Notes: generated from the letters alone by a model not told the origin. Positions 15,952-24,409 are shown, numbered from the stretch's first letter. The stretch: 64,000 bases of DNA from Erythrobacter sp. HKB08 (GCF_004114695.1 NZ_CP035310.1:434001-498000); one strand, 5' to 3'. A program made the numbers and translations.

Positions 15952-16566
15952 TTACGCTTCCTCGTCTTCCTTGACGTACATCGAAGACAGCGGCTTCTCG
16001 AACACGCGGCGCACCATCGGTTCGAAGAATTCGAGCGGTTCGCTCTCGTAATCCGGATCGAATGCGGCCTGGTCGTATTTCTCGCAGAATTCCGCGCAGG
16101 CATCGAAATACGGATGGTCCTCGAACTTGTCGCGCAGGTTCCGGTCCATGCCGAGGTGGTGGAAGTAGTAGTAGCCCTGGAATGCGCCGTGGTTCTGGCA
16201 GATCCAGTGCTCTTCCTCCGTCACGAAGGGCTTGAGGATCGCCGCGGCGACGTCGGGGTGGTTGTAGGTGCCCAGCGTATCGCCGATGTCGTGCAGCAGC
16301 GCCATCACCACATAACGCTCACCCCGGCCGTCGCGATAGGCGCGAGTCGCGGTCTGCAGCGAGTGCTCGAGCCGGCAAACCGGGAAGCCGCCGAAATCGC
16401 CTTCGAGCAGCTTGAGATGCTTCAGCACGCGGTCCGCAAGTCCTTCTGCGAAGGCGAAATATTCCTTCGAAATGATCTGCCAGTCCTCGGCAGTACCTTC
16501 CTTCATTTCGCGAAACTTCGCATGCTCTCGTGCGCTGTGAAGTTCCTCGGCAGTCATGTCGTTCAT
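15952..16566 (-). CDS. HD-domain protein, probable PhnZ/MVDO-like di-iron oxygenase relative
   Basis: This 204-residue cytoplasmic protein starts at ATG 16566, after GGGAGAG. The metal-ligand pattern is His68, His92-Asp93, His103, His126 and Asp165. After His126 come GAFQGYYYFHH and the block CEKYDQAAFDPDYES. In mixed-valence di-iron oxygenases such as PhnZ and TmpB the same ligand order supports O2-dependent cleavage of organophosphonates. Ordinary HD phosphohydrolases do not carry the DQxxFDPxY-type block. No phosphonate genes lie nearby, so the substrate is open. It is divergent from a LytS-type kinase gene with 94 bases between. Confidence 0.75.
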   Translation of the reverse strand: MNDMTAEELHSAREHAKFREMKEGTAEDWQIISKEYFAFAEGLADRVLKHLKLLEGDFGGFPVCRLEHSLQTATRAYRDGRGERYVVMALLHDIGDTLGTYNHPDVAAAILKPFVTEEEHWICQNHGAFQGYYYFHHLGMDRNLRDKFEDHPYFDACAEFCEKYDQAAFDPDYESEPLEFFEPMVRRVFEKPLSSMYVKEDEEA

Positions 16567-16660
16567 TGCACTCTCCCTATCGCACGCAGGATACCGCAAG
16601 CCGCAGGCCGAGTAAAACCTATGTGACGCGGGCGCGGAAATTGGGCTAAGGACCAAGGCG

Positions 16661-17866
16661 ATGGCCATGTTGCCCTTCCGACCCACGCCGTTCTTCGCGC
16701 AGAAGAACCGGGCGTTCTGGAACCTCCAGCTCGGGGGTTGGGGCGGTGTGTTCCTGCTGCGCACCATGTCGGCCTTCGCGAACGGGCAGCCGTGGGATTT
16801 CCTGCTCGTGATCCTCATCACGACGATTACCGGCTTTTCGATCAGCCTCGTGCTGTCGGTCGGCTATCGCCAGCTGATCAACCGCCGCCCGCTCGTCACC
16901 TGGGGCGCGACCGCGATCATCCTCGCCTTCGCGGTGAGCCTCTACGCCTTTATCGACAGCTGGGTGCTCGACCTCTACCGGCCCGACAGCGAGGCGGGTT
17001 TCGCCCAGCGCTTCTTCGGCCTGTTCTTCGTCGACCTGACGCTGCTCGGCGCGTGGTCGGCGCTGTACTACGCGATCAATTTCTTCCTCCAGGTGGAGGA
17101 GCAGGCCGACCGGCTCGAGCGGCTCGAGGCGCAGGCCACCAGCGCGCAGCTCGCCATGCTGCGCTACCAGCTGAACCCGCATTTCCTGTTCAATACGCTC
17201 AATTCGATCAGCACGCTGGTCCTGCTCAAGCAGACCGAGCCGGCGAACGCGATGCTCACCCGCCTGTCCAGCTTCCTGCGGCACACGCTCGTCACCCAGC
17301 CGGGCGGCAAGGTCACGCTCGCGCAGGAAGTCGAGACGCTGAAGCTCTATCTCGGGATTGAGAAGATGCGTTTCGAGGAGCGGCTGCGGACCGATTTCCA
17401 GATCGACGAGGATGCCGCCAAGGCGTGCCTGCCGGCCATGCTGCTCCAGCCGCTGGTCGAGAATGCGATCAAATACGCCGTCTCGCCGCAGGAAGAAGGC
17501 GCGCGCATCAGCCTGTCGGCGCGCATCGTCGGACAGCGGCTGCGCATCGCCGTTTCCGATACCGGGCCGGGCATGCAGTCGGATAACCGCGGCCAGACGC
17601 TACCCGATGCGATTACCGGCAGCGACTCGGTTTCGACCGGCGTCGGCCTCGCCAATATCCGCGACCGGCTTGCACAGGCCTATGGCGATGACCACCTATT
17701 CGAAATACGCAGCCCCGCGCGCGGCGGTTTCACGGTGATCATCGAATTGCCGTTCGAGGAAGCGGAAGAAAACCCTTCACCCGGCGCCGCGCCGACCCCC
17801 GTCACGGACCAGACCGTAGCGCCGCTGCTGCCCCCTGCGACGGCGCGCCATCCGATTGGAACTTGA
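16661..17866 (+). CDS. LytS/AlgZ-type sensor histidine kinase
   Basis: This 401-residue membrane kinase has four hydrophobic segments (about residues 25-145) and a short coiled coil (EEQADRLERLEAQ). A His_kinase domain follows, with the phospho-acceptor in LNPHFLFNTL, then an HATPase domain with the N box ENAIKYA, the G1 box DTGPGM and a G2-like TGVGLANIRDR. The C-terminal 30 residues are Pro/Ala-rich. It is followed after one base by its LytTR response regulator. The stimulus is unknown and no extracytoplasmic sensor domain is present. Confidence 0.92.
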   Translation: MAMLPFRPTPFFAQKNRAFWNLQLGGWGGVFLLRTMSAFANGQPWDFLLVILITTITGFSISLVLSVGYRQLINRRPLVTWGATAIILAFAVSLYAFIDSWVLDLYRPDSEAGFAQRFFGLFFVDLTLLGAWSALYYAINFFLQVEEQADRLERLEAQATSAQLAMLRYQLNPHFLFNTLNSISTLVLLKQTEPANAMLTRLSSFLRHTLVTQPGGKVTLAQEVETLKLYLGIEKMRFEERLRTDFQIDEDAAKACLPAMLLQPLVENAIKYAVSPQEEGARISLSARIVGQRLRIAVSDTGPGMQSDNRGQTLPDAITGSDSVSTGVGLANIRDRLAQAYGDDHLFEIRSPARGGFTVIIELPFEEAEENPSPGAAPTPVTDQTVAPLLPPATARHPIGT

Positions 17867-17867
17867 A

Positions 17868-18665
17868 ATGACTATTCGCACCATCATCGTCGACGACGAG
17901 AAACTGGCCATCCAGGGCCTGCAGCTGAGGCTCGAGCCGTTCGAGGACGTGGAGGTGATCGACACCTGCGCCAACGGGCGCGAGGCGATCCGCAAGATCA
18001 AGACGCTCAAGCCCGACCTCGTCTTCCTCGACATCCAGATGCCCGGCTTCGACGGGTTTTCGGTGGTGAAGGGCATCATGGAGATCGAGCCGCCGCTGAT
18101 CGTCTTCGTCACCGCCTTCCAGGAACACGCGATCCGCGCGTTCGAGGCCAATGCGGTGAACTACCTCATGAAGCCGGTCGACGAGGACAAGCTCGCCGAC
18201 ACGATCGAGCGCGTGCGCCAGCGTATCGCGGAGAAGAAGTCCGCCGAGGAAGCCGAGAAGCTGATGAACGTGCTGACCGAAGTCGCGCCCGATGCGGCGG
18301 AGGAATTCTCCGAAGGCGACGGCGAAAGCAGCGAACGCTACGAGAAGCTCATCAACGTCAAGGATCGCGGCCAGATCTTTCGCGTCGAAACCGACTCGAT
18401 CGAACATATCGAGGCGGCGGGCGACTACATGTGTATCTACACCGGCGACAATTCGCTGATCCTGCGCGAGACGATGAAGGATCTCGAACGCCGCCTCGAC
18501 CCGCGCAAGTTCCAGCGCGTCCACCGTTCGACCATCGTGAACCTCGACCAGGTCCGGCAGGTGAAGCCGCACACCAATGGCGAATGCTTCCTCGTGCTGG
18601 ATTCCGGTGCCGAGGTAAAGGTGAGCAGGTCCTACCGCGACGTGGTCGCGCGTTTCGTGCATTGA
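17868..18665 (+). CDS. LytTR-family response regulator
   Basis: This 265-residue protein starts at ATG 17868. The receiver domain (1-125) has the acidic pair DDE at 9-11, phospho-acceptor Asp in FLDIQMPG, and conserved Thr and Lys in TAFQE and MKPVD. An acidic linker joins it to the C-terminal LytTR DNA-binding domain (about 165-265), which contains ETDSIEHIEAAGDYM and FQRVHRSTIVNL. It should be phosphorylated by the kinase encoded just upstream and regulate genes at direct-repeat sites. No target site was identified here. Confidence 0.93.
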   Translation: MTIRTIIVDDEKLAIQGLQLRLEPFEDVEVIDTCANGREAIRKIKTLKPDLVFLDIQMPGFDGFSVVKGIMEIEPPLIVFVTAFQEHAIRAFEANAVNYLMKPVDEDKLADTIERVRQRIAEKKSAEEAEKLMNVLTEVAPDAAEEFSEGDGESSERYEKLINVKDRGQIFRVETDSIEHIEAAGDYMCIYTGDNSLILRETMKDLERRLDPRKFQRVHRSTIVNLDQVRQVKPHTNGECFLVLDSGAEVKVSRSYRDVVARFVH

Positions 18666-18672
18666 TGGTTTG

Positions 18673-18694
18673 CGAAGCCGCATCCGCGGCTTCG
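18673..18694 (+). terminator. Hairpin after the LytTR regulator gene
   Basis: CGAAGCCGC pairs with GCGGCTTCG around the 4-base loop ATCC, eight bases after the regulator stop. A second 7-bp hairpin (18745-18761) follows before nadC. Neither has a U-run. The 111-base gap holds nothing else except a palindrome-rich segment resembling a dispersed repeat. Confidence 0.45.
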
Positions 18695-18776
18695 TCCTCG
18701 CTAGATGTGCAGCAAGCTGTACCCGCTGCGGGCGGGCGCCCTTGCGGACCCTGCGGGTCCGTCTAGAGAGTAAGCT

Positions 18777-19637
18777 ATGACTTTTACTCTCAATGGTTTC
18801 GACCTCGAGGCTTTCGTTCGCGACACGCTGGCCGAGGATCTGGGCGAGGGGCTGCCCGGTGGCGGCAAAGACGTTACTTCCGAAAGCGTGATACCCGCCG
18901 ATGCGCGGTTTTCCGGCGTCATGGACAGCCGCGACCCGATCGTCGTCGCGGGACTTCCGGTGGCCGAGGCGTTCTTCCGCGCGCTCGATCCGGGCATGAC
19001 CATCGAACTGCTGGTCGAGGAGGGCGAATCCGTAGCGCCGGGCACCGACCTGATGCGGCTCGAGGGCAATGCGCGCGCGATGCTCACCGCCGAACGCAGC
19101 GCGCTCAACACCGTCCAGCACCTCTCCGGCATCGCGACCATGGTGCGCGAATATGTCCTTGCGATGGACAATCCCGACTGTACGCTGCTCGACACGCGCA
19201 AGACCATTCCCGGCCTGCGCCCTCTCGAGAAATACGCCGTGCGCATGGGCGGGGGCAGCAACCACCGCATGGGGCTGTGGGATGCCGCGATGATCAAGGA
19301 CAACCACGTGCTCGTCGCCGGATCGGTCGGCGAAGCGGTGCGCCGCGCGGTCGATGCGGGAGTGAAGGACATCATCTGCGAAGTCGACCGGCTCGACCAG
19401 ATCGAACCTGCGCTCGAGGCCGGGGCGACCCGCCTGCTGCTCGACAATATGGACCCGCCCACCCTGCGCGAGGCCGTCGCCATCGTCGCTGCGCGCGTGC
19501 CGACCGAGGCGAGCGGCGGAATCAATCTCGACACGATCGAGGCGAAAGCGGCGACCGGGGTCGATTACGTTTCCGTCGGCAGGCTCACCCAGAGCGCGCC
19601 CGCGGCCGACATCGGACTGGATTTCACGCCGCTATGA
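18777..19637 (+). CDS. nadC: Nicotinate-nucleotide pyrophosphorylase (carboxylating)
   Basis: This 286-residue enzyme converts quinolinate and PRPP to nicotinate mononucleotide in de novo NAD synthesis. Family signatures are ERSALNTVQHLSGIAT, the DTRKTIPGLR substrate loop, GGGSNHRMGLWDAAMIKDNH, and the barrel C-terminal motifs EVDRLDQ, LLLDNM and EASGGINLDT. Length and motifs are complete. The stop codon overlaps the ATG of the RNase T2 gene. nadA and nadB are not nearby. Confidence 0.97.
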   Translation: MTFTLNGFDLEAFVRDTLAEDLGEGLPGGGKDVTSESVIPADARFSGVMDSRDPIVVAGLPVAEAFFRALDPGMTIELLVEEGESVAPGTDLMRLEGNARAMLTAERSALNTVQHLSGIATMVREYVLAMDNPDCTLLDTRKTIPGLRPLEKYAVRMGGGSNHRMGLWDAAMIKDNHVLVAGSVGEAVRRAVDAGVKDIICEVDRLDQIEPALEAGATRLLLDNMDPPTLREAVAIVAARVPTEASGGINLDTIEAKAATGVDYVSVGRLTQSAPAADIGLDFTPL

Positions 19638-20356
19638 TCGAGCGCGCGGTACGGAGCGGCGGCGCGCTCCTGTTCTTCCTTCTCGCCTTCGCCCTTCCGG
19701 CTACCGCAAATGCGCAGGCCTACCAGTGCCGCATGCCTGCGAGCATTGCCGTCCCGCAAGTGCGGCCCGATGCTCCTGCGCGCCAGCTTCCGGTCACCGG
19801 CTACACGCTCGCGATCAGCTGGAGCCCGGAGTTCTGCAAGGGCCGCGAAGGACAGGCGCGTCACCGCACGCAATGTTCGGGAAGGAACGGTCGCTTCGGC
19901 TTCGTCGTGCACGGGTTGTGGCCGGAAAGCCGGGGCAGCTGGCCGCAGTGGTGCCCGACCGCCGGCCGCCTGACCCCTGCCGAAACGCGGCGCAACATGT
20001 GCATGAGCCCGTCCGCCGCGCTGCTCGCGCGCCAGTGGGCGAAGCACGGCAGCTGCATGACGCGCCGCCCGGACACCTATTTCAAGGTCACGCGCATCCT
20101 GTGGGACTCGCTGCGCTTTCCGGAGATGGAGCGCCTCTCGCGCGAGGACGAGCTCACCGCCGGCCGCCTGCGCGAACGTTTCGTCGCAGCGAACAAGGGC
20201 TGGCGCGCCGATGCGGTCGGCCTCAAGCTCAACCGGCGCGGCTGGCTGCACGAAATCCGCCTGTGCTACGACAAGCGCTTCCGCCCGACCCGCTGCGACG
20301 CGGCGCGCTACGGCGCGAAGGACGGCGCGCAGCTGAAGATCTGGCGCGGGCTGTAA
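19634..20356 (+). CDS. Secreted ribonuclease T2 family protein
   Basis: This 240-residue protein has a signal peptide (1-28). The two active-site blocks of RNase T2 are present: FVVHGLWP (CAS1) and ARQWAKHGSC (CAS2), each with its catalytic histidine. Several cysteines are placed for disulfides. It should cleave RNA to 3'-phosphate ends in the periplasm or outside the cell, possibly for nutrient salvage. It is translationally coupled to nadC by an ATGA overlap. Confidence 0.9.
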   Translation: MIERAVRSGGALLFFLLAFALPATANAQAYQCRMPASIAVPQVRPDAPARQLPVTGYTLAISWSPEFCKGREGQARHRTQCSGRNGRFGFVVHGLWPESRGSWPQWCPTAGRLTPAETRRNMCMSPSAALLARQWAKHGSCMTRRPDTYFKVTRILWDSLRFPEMERLSREDELTAGRLRERFVAANKGWRADAVGLKLNRRGWLHEIRLCYDKRFRPTRCDAARYGAKDGAQLKIWRGL

Positions 20357-20409
20357 GCGGTGGACCTGAAGACACTCGGCGATAGCATTGCGCGCAGGCA
20401 GGCGGACTG

Positions 20410-20652
20410 GTGGTCTTTGCAGCGATATACTTCGTGATCCCGATCGAGCTGGCACTTTCGGCCATCGGGGCGAACTGGCAGCAGATCGGGATCTCCTACG
20501 CGGTTCTCTACGGAGTGATCGGGCTGGTCGGCCTCGGCGGCCACACCTCGGGCGAAAAGATCGGCTGGATCATGATCCTCGGCATGTTCTTCACCATTCC
20601 CGGCATCCCGGTGCTGTGCCTGCTGCTGAAGGGTTTCGGGGTCGCCACCTGA
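20410..20652 (+). CDS. Small membrane protein, start uncertain
   Basis: At least 80 residues, with three predicted membrane segments (VFAAIYFVIPIEL, AVLYGVIGLVGLG and a C-terminal one starting WIMILGMFFTI). The start is unclear. GTG 20410 follows GGCGGA, but a GTG at 20360 in another frame would give a plausible cytoplasmic leader (DLKTLGDSIARRQA) that joins this frame near 20400 if there were a one-base shift. The family is not recognised. Confidence 0.6.
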   Translation: MVFAAIYFVIPIELALSAIGANWQQIGISYAVLYGVIGLVGLGGHTSGEKIGWIMILGMFFTIPGIPVLCLLLKGFGVAT

Positions 20653-20716
20653 CACGGCACGGCGAACGTTGATCTGCATCAATGACAGGTGGGCCGCAAA
20701 GAACCATCCTGCCTCC

Positions 20717-21466
20717 ATGATCGAAATCGAGCGCCTGTCCGGCAGCGCCCACCGCATGGTGGTGATCGCCCAGTTCGACCAGTCCGATGCCGAGAAGCTG
20801 GTCGCATTCGCACGCGAGCGCCTCGACGCGGGCGGCTGCGGCAATTTGCTCATCGACGTGACATCGGTGAGCGACTTCACCTTCTCCGCCGTCGCCATCG
20901 AAATGGCGCATGTGCCGACGCTGGTGAAGTTCATCTACTCGCTCGGCAGGATTGCCGTCATCTCCGACGATGCATGGGTCCGCACCGGCGCGCGCCTCGA
21001 AAGCGCATTGCTGCCCGGCGTGGCTTACGCAGTCTACGACGACGACGAGGCCGATGCCGCGCGCGCATGGGTGCTTGGCGAGAGCGAAGGCGCGCATGCA
21101 GGGGCAGTCAGCGAGATCGAAATCGGCAAGCCCGGTATCCTCGCCTTCGAACTGGCGGGCCGGCTCGACCGCGAGGAATCCGAACGCGCCATCGCGCTGG
21201 TGCGCAAGCGGCTCGACGAAACCGGATCGTCGCGCTTCATGCTGGTCATCCGCAACTGGCACGGCTTCGACCTCGACCGCTTGGCGAGCCGCGAGGTGTT
21301 TTCCGGCAAGCTCGAGGTCGCGCGCAAGCTCGAACGCTATGCGATCGTCGGCGCGCCGAAATGGGTCGGCAAATATGCCGAGTTCACCGGGCTGTTCGTC
21401 GACGGCGAGATCAAGGCGTTCGACCTCGACCAGCAGGACGATGCGATCGCCTGGCTCGAAAGCTGA
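20717..21466 (+). CDS. SpoIIAA/STAS-like protein with two tandem domains
   Basis: This 249-residue cytoplasmic protein consists of two similar halves of about 120 residues. Each runs from an IEIxxLSGSAH- or SEIEIGKPG-type strand through DAEKLVAFARERL or EESERAIALVRKRL to a WVRTGARLE or WVGKYAEFT helix. This is the SpoIIAA-like fold (PF11964 type). The usual single-domain form is about 120 residues, so this is a fused pair. Its function in this group is unknown. It ends three bases from the convergent tadA gene. Confidence 0.8.
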   Translation: MIEIERLSGSAHRMVVIAQFDQSDAEKLVAFARERLDAGGCGNLLIDVTSVSDFTFSAVAIEMAHVPTLVKFIYSLGRIAVISDDAWVRTGARLESALLPGVAYAVYDDDEADAARAWVLGESEGAHAGAVSEIEIGKPGILAFELAGRLDREESERAIALVRKRLDETGSSRFMLVIRNWHGFDLDRLASREVFSGKLEVARKLERYAIVGAPKWVGKYAEFTGLFVDGEIKAFDLDQQDDAIAWLES

Positions 21467-21469
21467 GGC

Positions 21470-21925
21470 CTAGCGTCTTTCCCTGAAGAACCCGCGCAGC
21501 ATCTCCGCTGCCTGTTCTTCCCCCATGCCCGAATAGACTTCCGGCCGGTGCAGGCATTGCGGATGTTCGAACACGCGCGCGCCGTGGTCGACCGCGCCGC
21601 CCTTGGGGTCGGGTGCGGCGTAGTAGAGCTTTGCAATGCGCGCGTGGGAGATCGCTCCGGCACACATGGCGCAAGGCTCCAGCGTGACCCACAATTCGCA
21701 CCCTTCGAGCCGCTCGTTGCCAAGTGCGCTCGCCGCCTCGCGGATCGCCGCGATCTCGGCATGGGCGGTCGGGTCGTGCGATTCGCGCGGATGGTTGCGG
21801 CCGCGCCCGATGACCTCGCCATCGCGCACCACGACGGCCCCGATCGGCACCTCGCCGGCCTCGGCAGCCTCTTGCGCGAGGGCGAGCGCCTGTTGCATGG
21901 GATCGGGAAGCGGCCAGCGGGTCAT
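21470..21925 (-). CDS. tadA: tRNA-specific adenosine deaminase
   Basis: This 151-residue enzyme makes inosine at position 34 of tRNA-Arg(ACG). The zinc site and catalytic Glu lie in HAE (His55, Glu57) and PCAMC (Cys85, Cys88), with PIGAVVV upstream and YYAAPDPKGGA downstream. ATG 21925 is chosen over a start 12 codons earlier because family members begin near this point. It is essential in most bacteria. It is divergent from rpmB. Confidence 0.95.
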   Translation of the reverse strand: MTRWPLPDPMQQALALAQEAAEAGEVPIGAVVVRDGEVIGRGRNHPRESHDPTAHAEIAAIREAASALGNERLEGCELWVTLEPCAMCAGAISHARIAKLYYAAPDPKGGAVDHGARVFEHPQCLHRPEVYSGMGEEQAAEMLRGFFRERR

Positions 21926-21967
21926 CGCAATGCCGCTAGCCCGCACCGCGCCGGGGCGCAACTTGGC

Positions 21968-21996
21968 TTGACGATTCGCCCCCTCACCGCTATGCG
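21968..21996 (+). promoter_or_regulatory. Probable rpmB promoter
   Basis: TTGACG (21968-21973) and TATGCG (21991-21996) are separated by 17 bases and lie about 85 bases before the rpmB start. A small CGGG/CCCG hairpin with a T5 run (22007-22025) follows in the implied leader and could act as a weak attenuator. Confidence 0.5.
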
Positions 21997-22081
21997 CGCG
22001 GCCTTCCGGGAAAACCCGAGTTTTTCATAGGGCCACCGAATCGCTTTGGCGGCCCGTAACTGCGAACGAACGAGAGATATC

Positions 22082-22372
22082 ATGTCGCGCATTTGCGAAC
22101 TGACCGGCAAGGGCCGCCAGGTGGGCAACAATGTCAGCCACGCCAACAACAAGACCAAGCGTGTCTTCCTGCCGAACCTGCAGAACGTCACCCTGCTGAG
22201 CGAAAAGCTCGACCGCAGCTTCAAGTTCCGCGTGTCGACCCAGGGCCTGCGCTCGGTCGAGCACAACGGCGGTCTCGACAACTGGCTGCTCAAGACCAAG
22301 GACGAGAAGCTGAGCTCGCGCGCCCTCAAGGTGAAGCGCGAACTCAAGAAGGCCGTCAAGGACGCTGCATGA
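22082..22372 (+). CDS. rpmB: 50S ribosomal protein L28
   Basis: This 96-residue basic protein begins [19 protein letters not shown], the invariant start of bacterial L28, and continues with [12 protein letters not shown]. Length and sequence are complete for the alphaproteobacterial form. It has its own promoter-like sequence and a downstream hairpin, so it is probably monocistronic. Confidence 0.98.
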   Translation: MSRICELTGKGRQVGNNVSHANNKTKRVFLPNLQNVTLLSEKLDRSFKFRVSTQGLRSVEHNGGLDNWLLKTKDEKLSSRALKVKRELKKAVKDAA

Positions 22373-22381
22373 TTCGGGTGC

Positions 22382-22403
22382 GGTCAGGACATCCGTCCTG
22401 ACC
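22382..22403 (+). terminator. rpmB terminator hairpin
   Basis: GGTCAGGAC and GTCCTGACC form a perfect 9-bp stem with loop ATCC nine bases after the rpmB stop. The flanks (TTCGGGTGC and GCACCGAA) can extend it. No clear U-run follows. The convergent gene ends at 22432. Confidence 0.6.
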
Positions 22404-22431
22404 TTGCGGCACCGAACCATTGCAATAATGC

Positions 22432-23448
22432 TCAAGGGCGCGTGGCTCTGCTGCGCGCCTTTTGCTTTGCCTGCGATCCATCTGGCTTGGGCACCCAGCG
22501 CAGTTTCGCCAGGAGCGTACGCTGCAGCGTCGCATTGTTGTCGTCCGAGATCATCCAGAGGACGAAGCTGCCGTCCTCCTGCGGCACGACAGCCAGCCCC
22601 TCGTAATTGTCCTGCGGCAGCGCATCGCCGAAGTCGGCGAGCAACTCGCCGCTCCATTGCGCATCTTCTTCGAGACCGCGCGGATCGGCGATGAGGAGGC
22701 GGCTGCGGAAACCGGGCGGGATGCCCCATACGAGCTTCCTCGCAAGGATCAGCACGCGCCCGTCAGGCAGCGTCGCCATATCGACCGGGCGGAAGCCATC
22801 GGCCAGTTCGATAGCGAACCGCTGTGCCTTGGCGCCTTCCGTCGGGTCGCCGTCGAACACCAGTCCCGTATGGACCGAGCCGAACAGATTGCGCGGCCCT
22901 TCCGACAGCACGACGAAGCGTCCGTCCGGCAGGCGCGTCATCGCTTCGGCCCCCGAATTGGCCCCGAAGGCCTGCATGCGTTCGGGGCGCACCTGCGCCT
23001 CCAGCTCAAGCGCGCTCGTGCGGCGCTCGATCGTGTTGGTGCCTTCATAGGCGAGCCAGATCGTGTCGCTGTCCGGATCGCGCGTCATCGCTTCCACGTC
23101 GACCAACCCCTTGCGCGTGGTCGAATCGCCGCCGGTCCTCCCGAAGCGCGGTGCAATGGCTGCGTCGGATGGATCGAAGCGCAGGTAACGACCCGCATCG
23201 CTCGCAGCGAGCAGGCTGCCGTCATCGAGCGCGACAAGTGCGGAATAGCTGCCGAAGTGGCTGTTGGGGGTGGTCAGCTCCCACACCGCCTCGACCGTGA
23301 TTTCACCCAGCTTCGGGCGCGCGACATCGAGTTCCCGAGCACCTAGGATCGACCGCTCGTCGAATGGCCTGGATGCACTGCGCAGGAATGTGCCCGGCGC
23401 GAGCGCCAGTGCCAGCAGGAGGGTGAGAATTACGCGGCGCATTGCCAT
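22432..23448 (-). CDS. Exported phytase-like/esterase-like beta-propeller protein
   Basis: This 338-residue protein has an N-terminal signal peptide (1 to about 26) and a body of repeated beta-rich blocks: YSALVALDDGSLLAASDAGRYLRF, VDVEAMTRDP, AEAMTRLPDGRFVVLSEG and DNYEGLAVV. These match the esterase-like phytase family (PF13449 type). The family's actual activity is poorly known. A second start is possible two codons in (23442). It stands upstream of nothing obvious on its strand and ends beside the rpmB hairpin. Confidence 0.8.
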   Translation of the reverse strand: MAMRRVILTLLLALALAPGTFLRSASRPFDERSILGARELDVARPKLGEITVEAVWELTTPNSHFGSYSALVALDDGSLLAASDAGRYLRFDPSDAAIAPRFGRTGGDSTTRKGLVDVEAMTRDPDSDTIWLAYEGTNTIERRTSALELEAQVRPERMQAFGANSGAEAMTRLPDGRFVVLSEGPRNLFGSVHTGLVFDGDPTEGAKAQRFAIELADGFRPVDMATLPDGRVLILARKLVWGIPPGFRSRLLIADPRGLEEDAQWSGELLADFGDALPQDNYEGLAVVPQEDGSFVLWMISDDNNATLQRTLLAKLRWVPKPDGSQAKQKARSRATRP

Positions 23449-23479
23449 GCCGCCCCCGAGTTCGCGCGCGACTTACCGG

Positions 23480-24409
23480 TCAGTTCATCGGCCCGGCGAA
23501 CAGCAGGGGATCGAGCCGCGCGTCGCGCCACTTGATGCCCCAATGCAGGTGCGGGCCGGTCGCGCGGCCGGACGAGCCGATATTGCCGATATACTGGCCC
23601 TGCTCGACCCGCTCGCCCTCCTTCACCGCGATCTTCGAGCAATGCAGGAAGGCGCTGTTGAGGCCGTTGCCGTGGTCGATGATGAGCAAATAGCCTTCGA
23701 GGCTGAAAGGCTGCTCGGTCGCCAGCACGACAACCCCGTCGGCCGGGGCGACGAAAGGCGTGCCGCTGCCGCCGGTCGCGATGTCGATGCCGGAATGGTA
23801 GCTGCCCGGCTCGCCGCGATAGATCCGCTGGGAGCCGAAGCGGCCCGAAATACGCCCCTTCACCGGCCAGATGAAATCCTGCGTCCAGCCCTGGCTGTCG
23901 GCATTCACGCTGCGCGCGGCATTGATCTTTTCGAGTTCGGGTCGGCGGCGCTCCATGAAGGACGCGCTCGGACCGCCGCTGCGGCGCGCGACATTGACCC
24001 GCTCGATATTCCACGCGCGCTCCGAGACCGGAATCTCGCGGGTGATCGTGCGGCCGTCGGCGAGAGTTGCGACCAGCGTCTTGGCCGAACCGGCGTCGCG
24101 GTCGAAAGCCGCGAAGAAGCGGCGATTGCCGTCGAGCATCAGCGGCTCGCCGTCGATCGTCACCGATACGGTCCCGCGCGGTGCGGAGCCGCGCAGCCAG
24201 CCACCTTGCGTGATCTGGCCGTCGAACTGGAATTGCGGCTCGACCGGCATGGCGATGTCGTCATCGTCCGCCACCGCATCGGCGGCTGCGAGCGTGGTGC
24301 CAGCCGTATCGTCGTCCGCCTCGCCGCCCGCCGCAGCAGTGCAGGCGACCAGGGTCAGGCCGAGCGCACCGGCAAGACCGGCAAGACGGAATGGCGAGAT
24401 GGAAATCAT
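23480..24409 (-). CDS. M23 family metallopeptidase lipoprotein
   Basis: This 309-residue protein has a signal with lipobox LVAC (Cys23), an acidic linker and a beta-rich domain (about 60-150). The C-terminal LytM/M23 domain has zinc ligands in YHSGID (HxxxD) and PHLHWG (HxH). It is expected to cut peptidoglycan cross-links or to act as a regulator of amidases at the outer membrane. All metal ligands are present, so it is likely active. Its ATG overlaps the stop of the upstream DUF2093 gene by four bases. Confidence 0.9.
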   Translation of the reverse strand: MISISPFRLAGLAGALGLTLVACTAAAGGEADDDTAGTTLAAADAVADDDDIAMPVEPQFQFDGQITQGGWLRGSAPRGTVSVTIDGEPLMLDGNRRFFAAFDRDAGSAKTLVATLADGRTITREIPVSERAWNIERVNVARRSGGPSASFMERRRPELEKINAARSVNADSQGWTQDFIWPVKGRISGRFGSQRIYRGEPGSYHSGIDIATGGSGTPFVAPADGVVVLATEQPFSLEGYLLIIDHGNGLNSAFLHCSKIAVKEGERVEQGQYIGNIGSSGRATGPHLHWGIKWRDARLDPLLFAGPMN

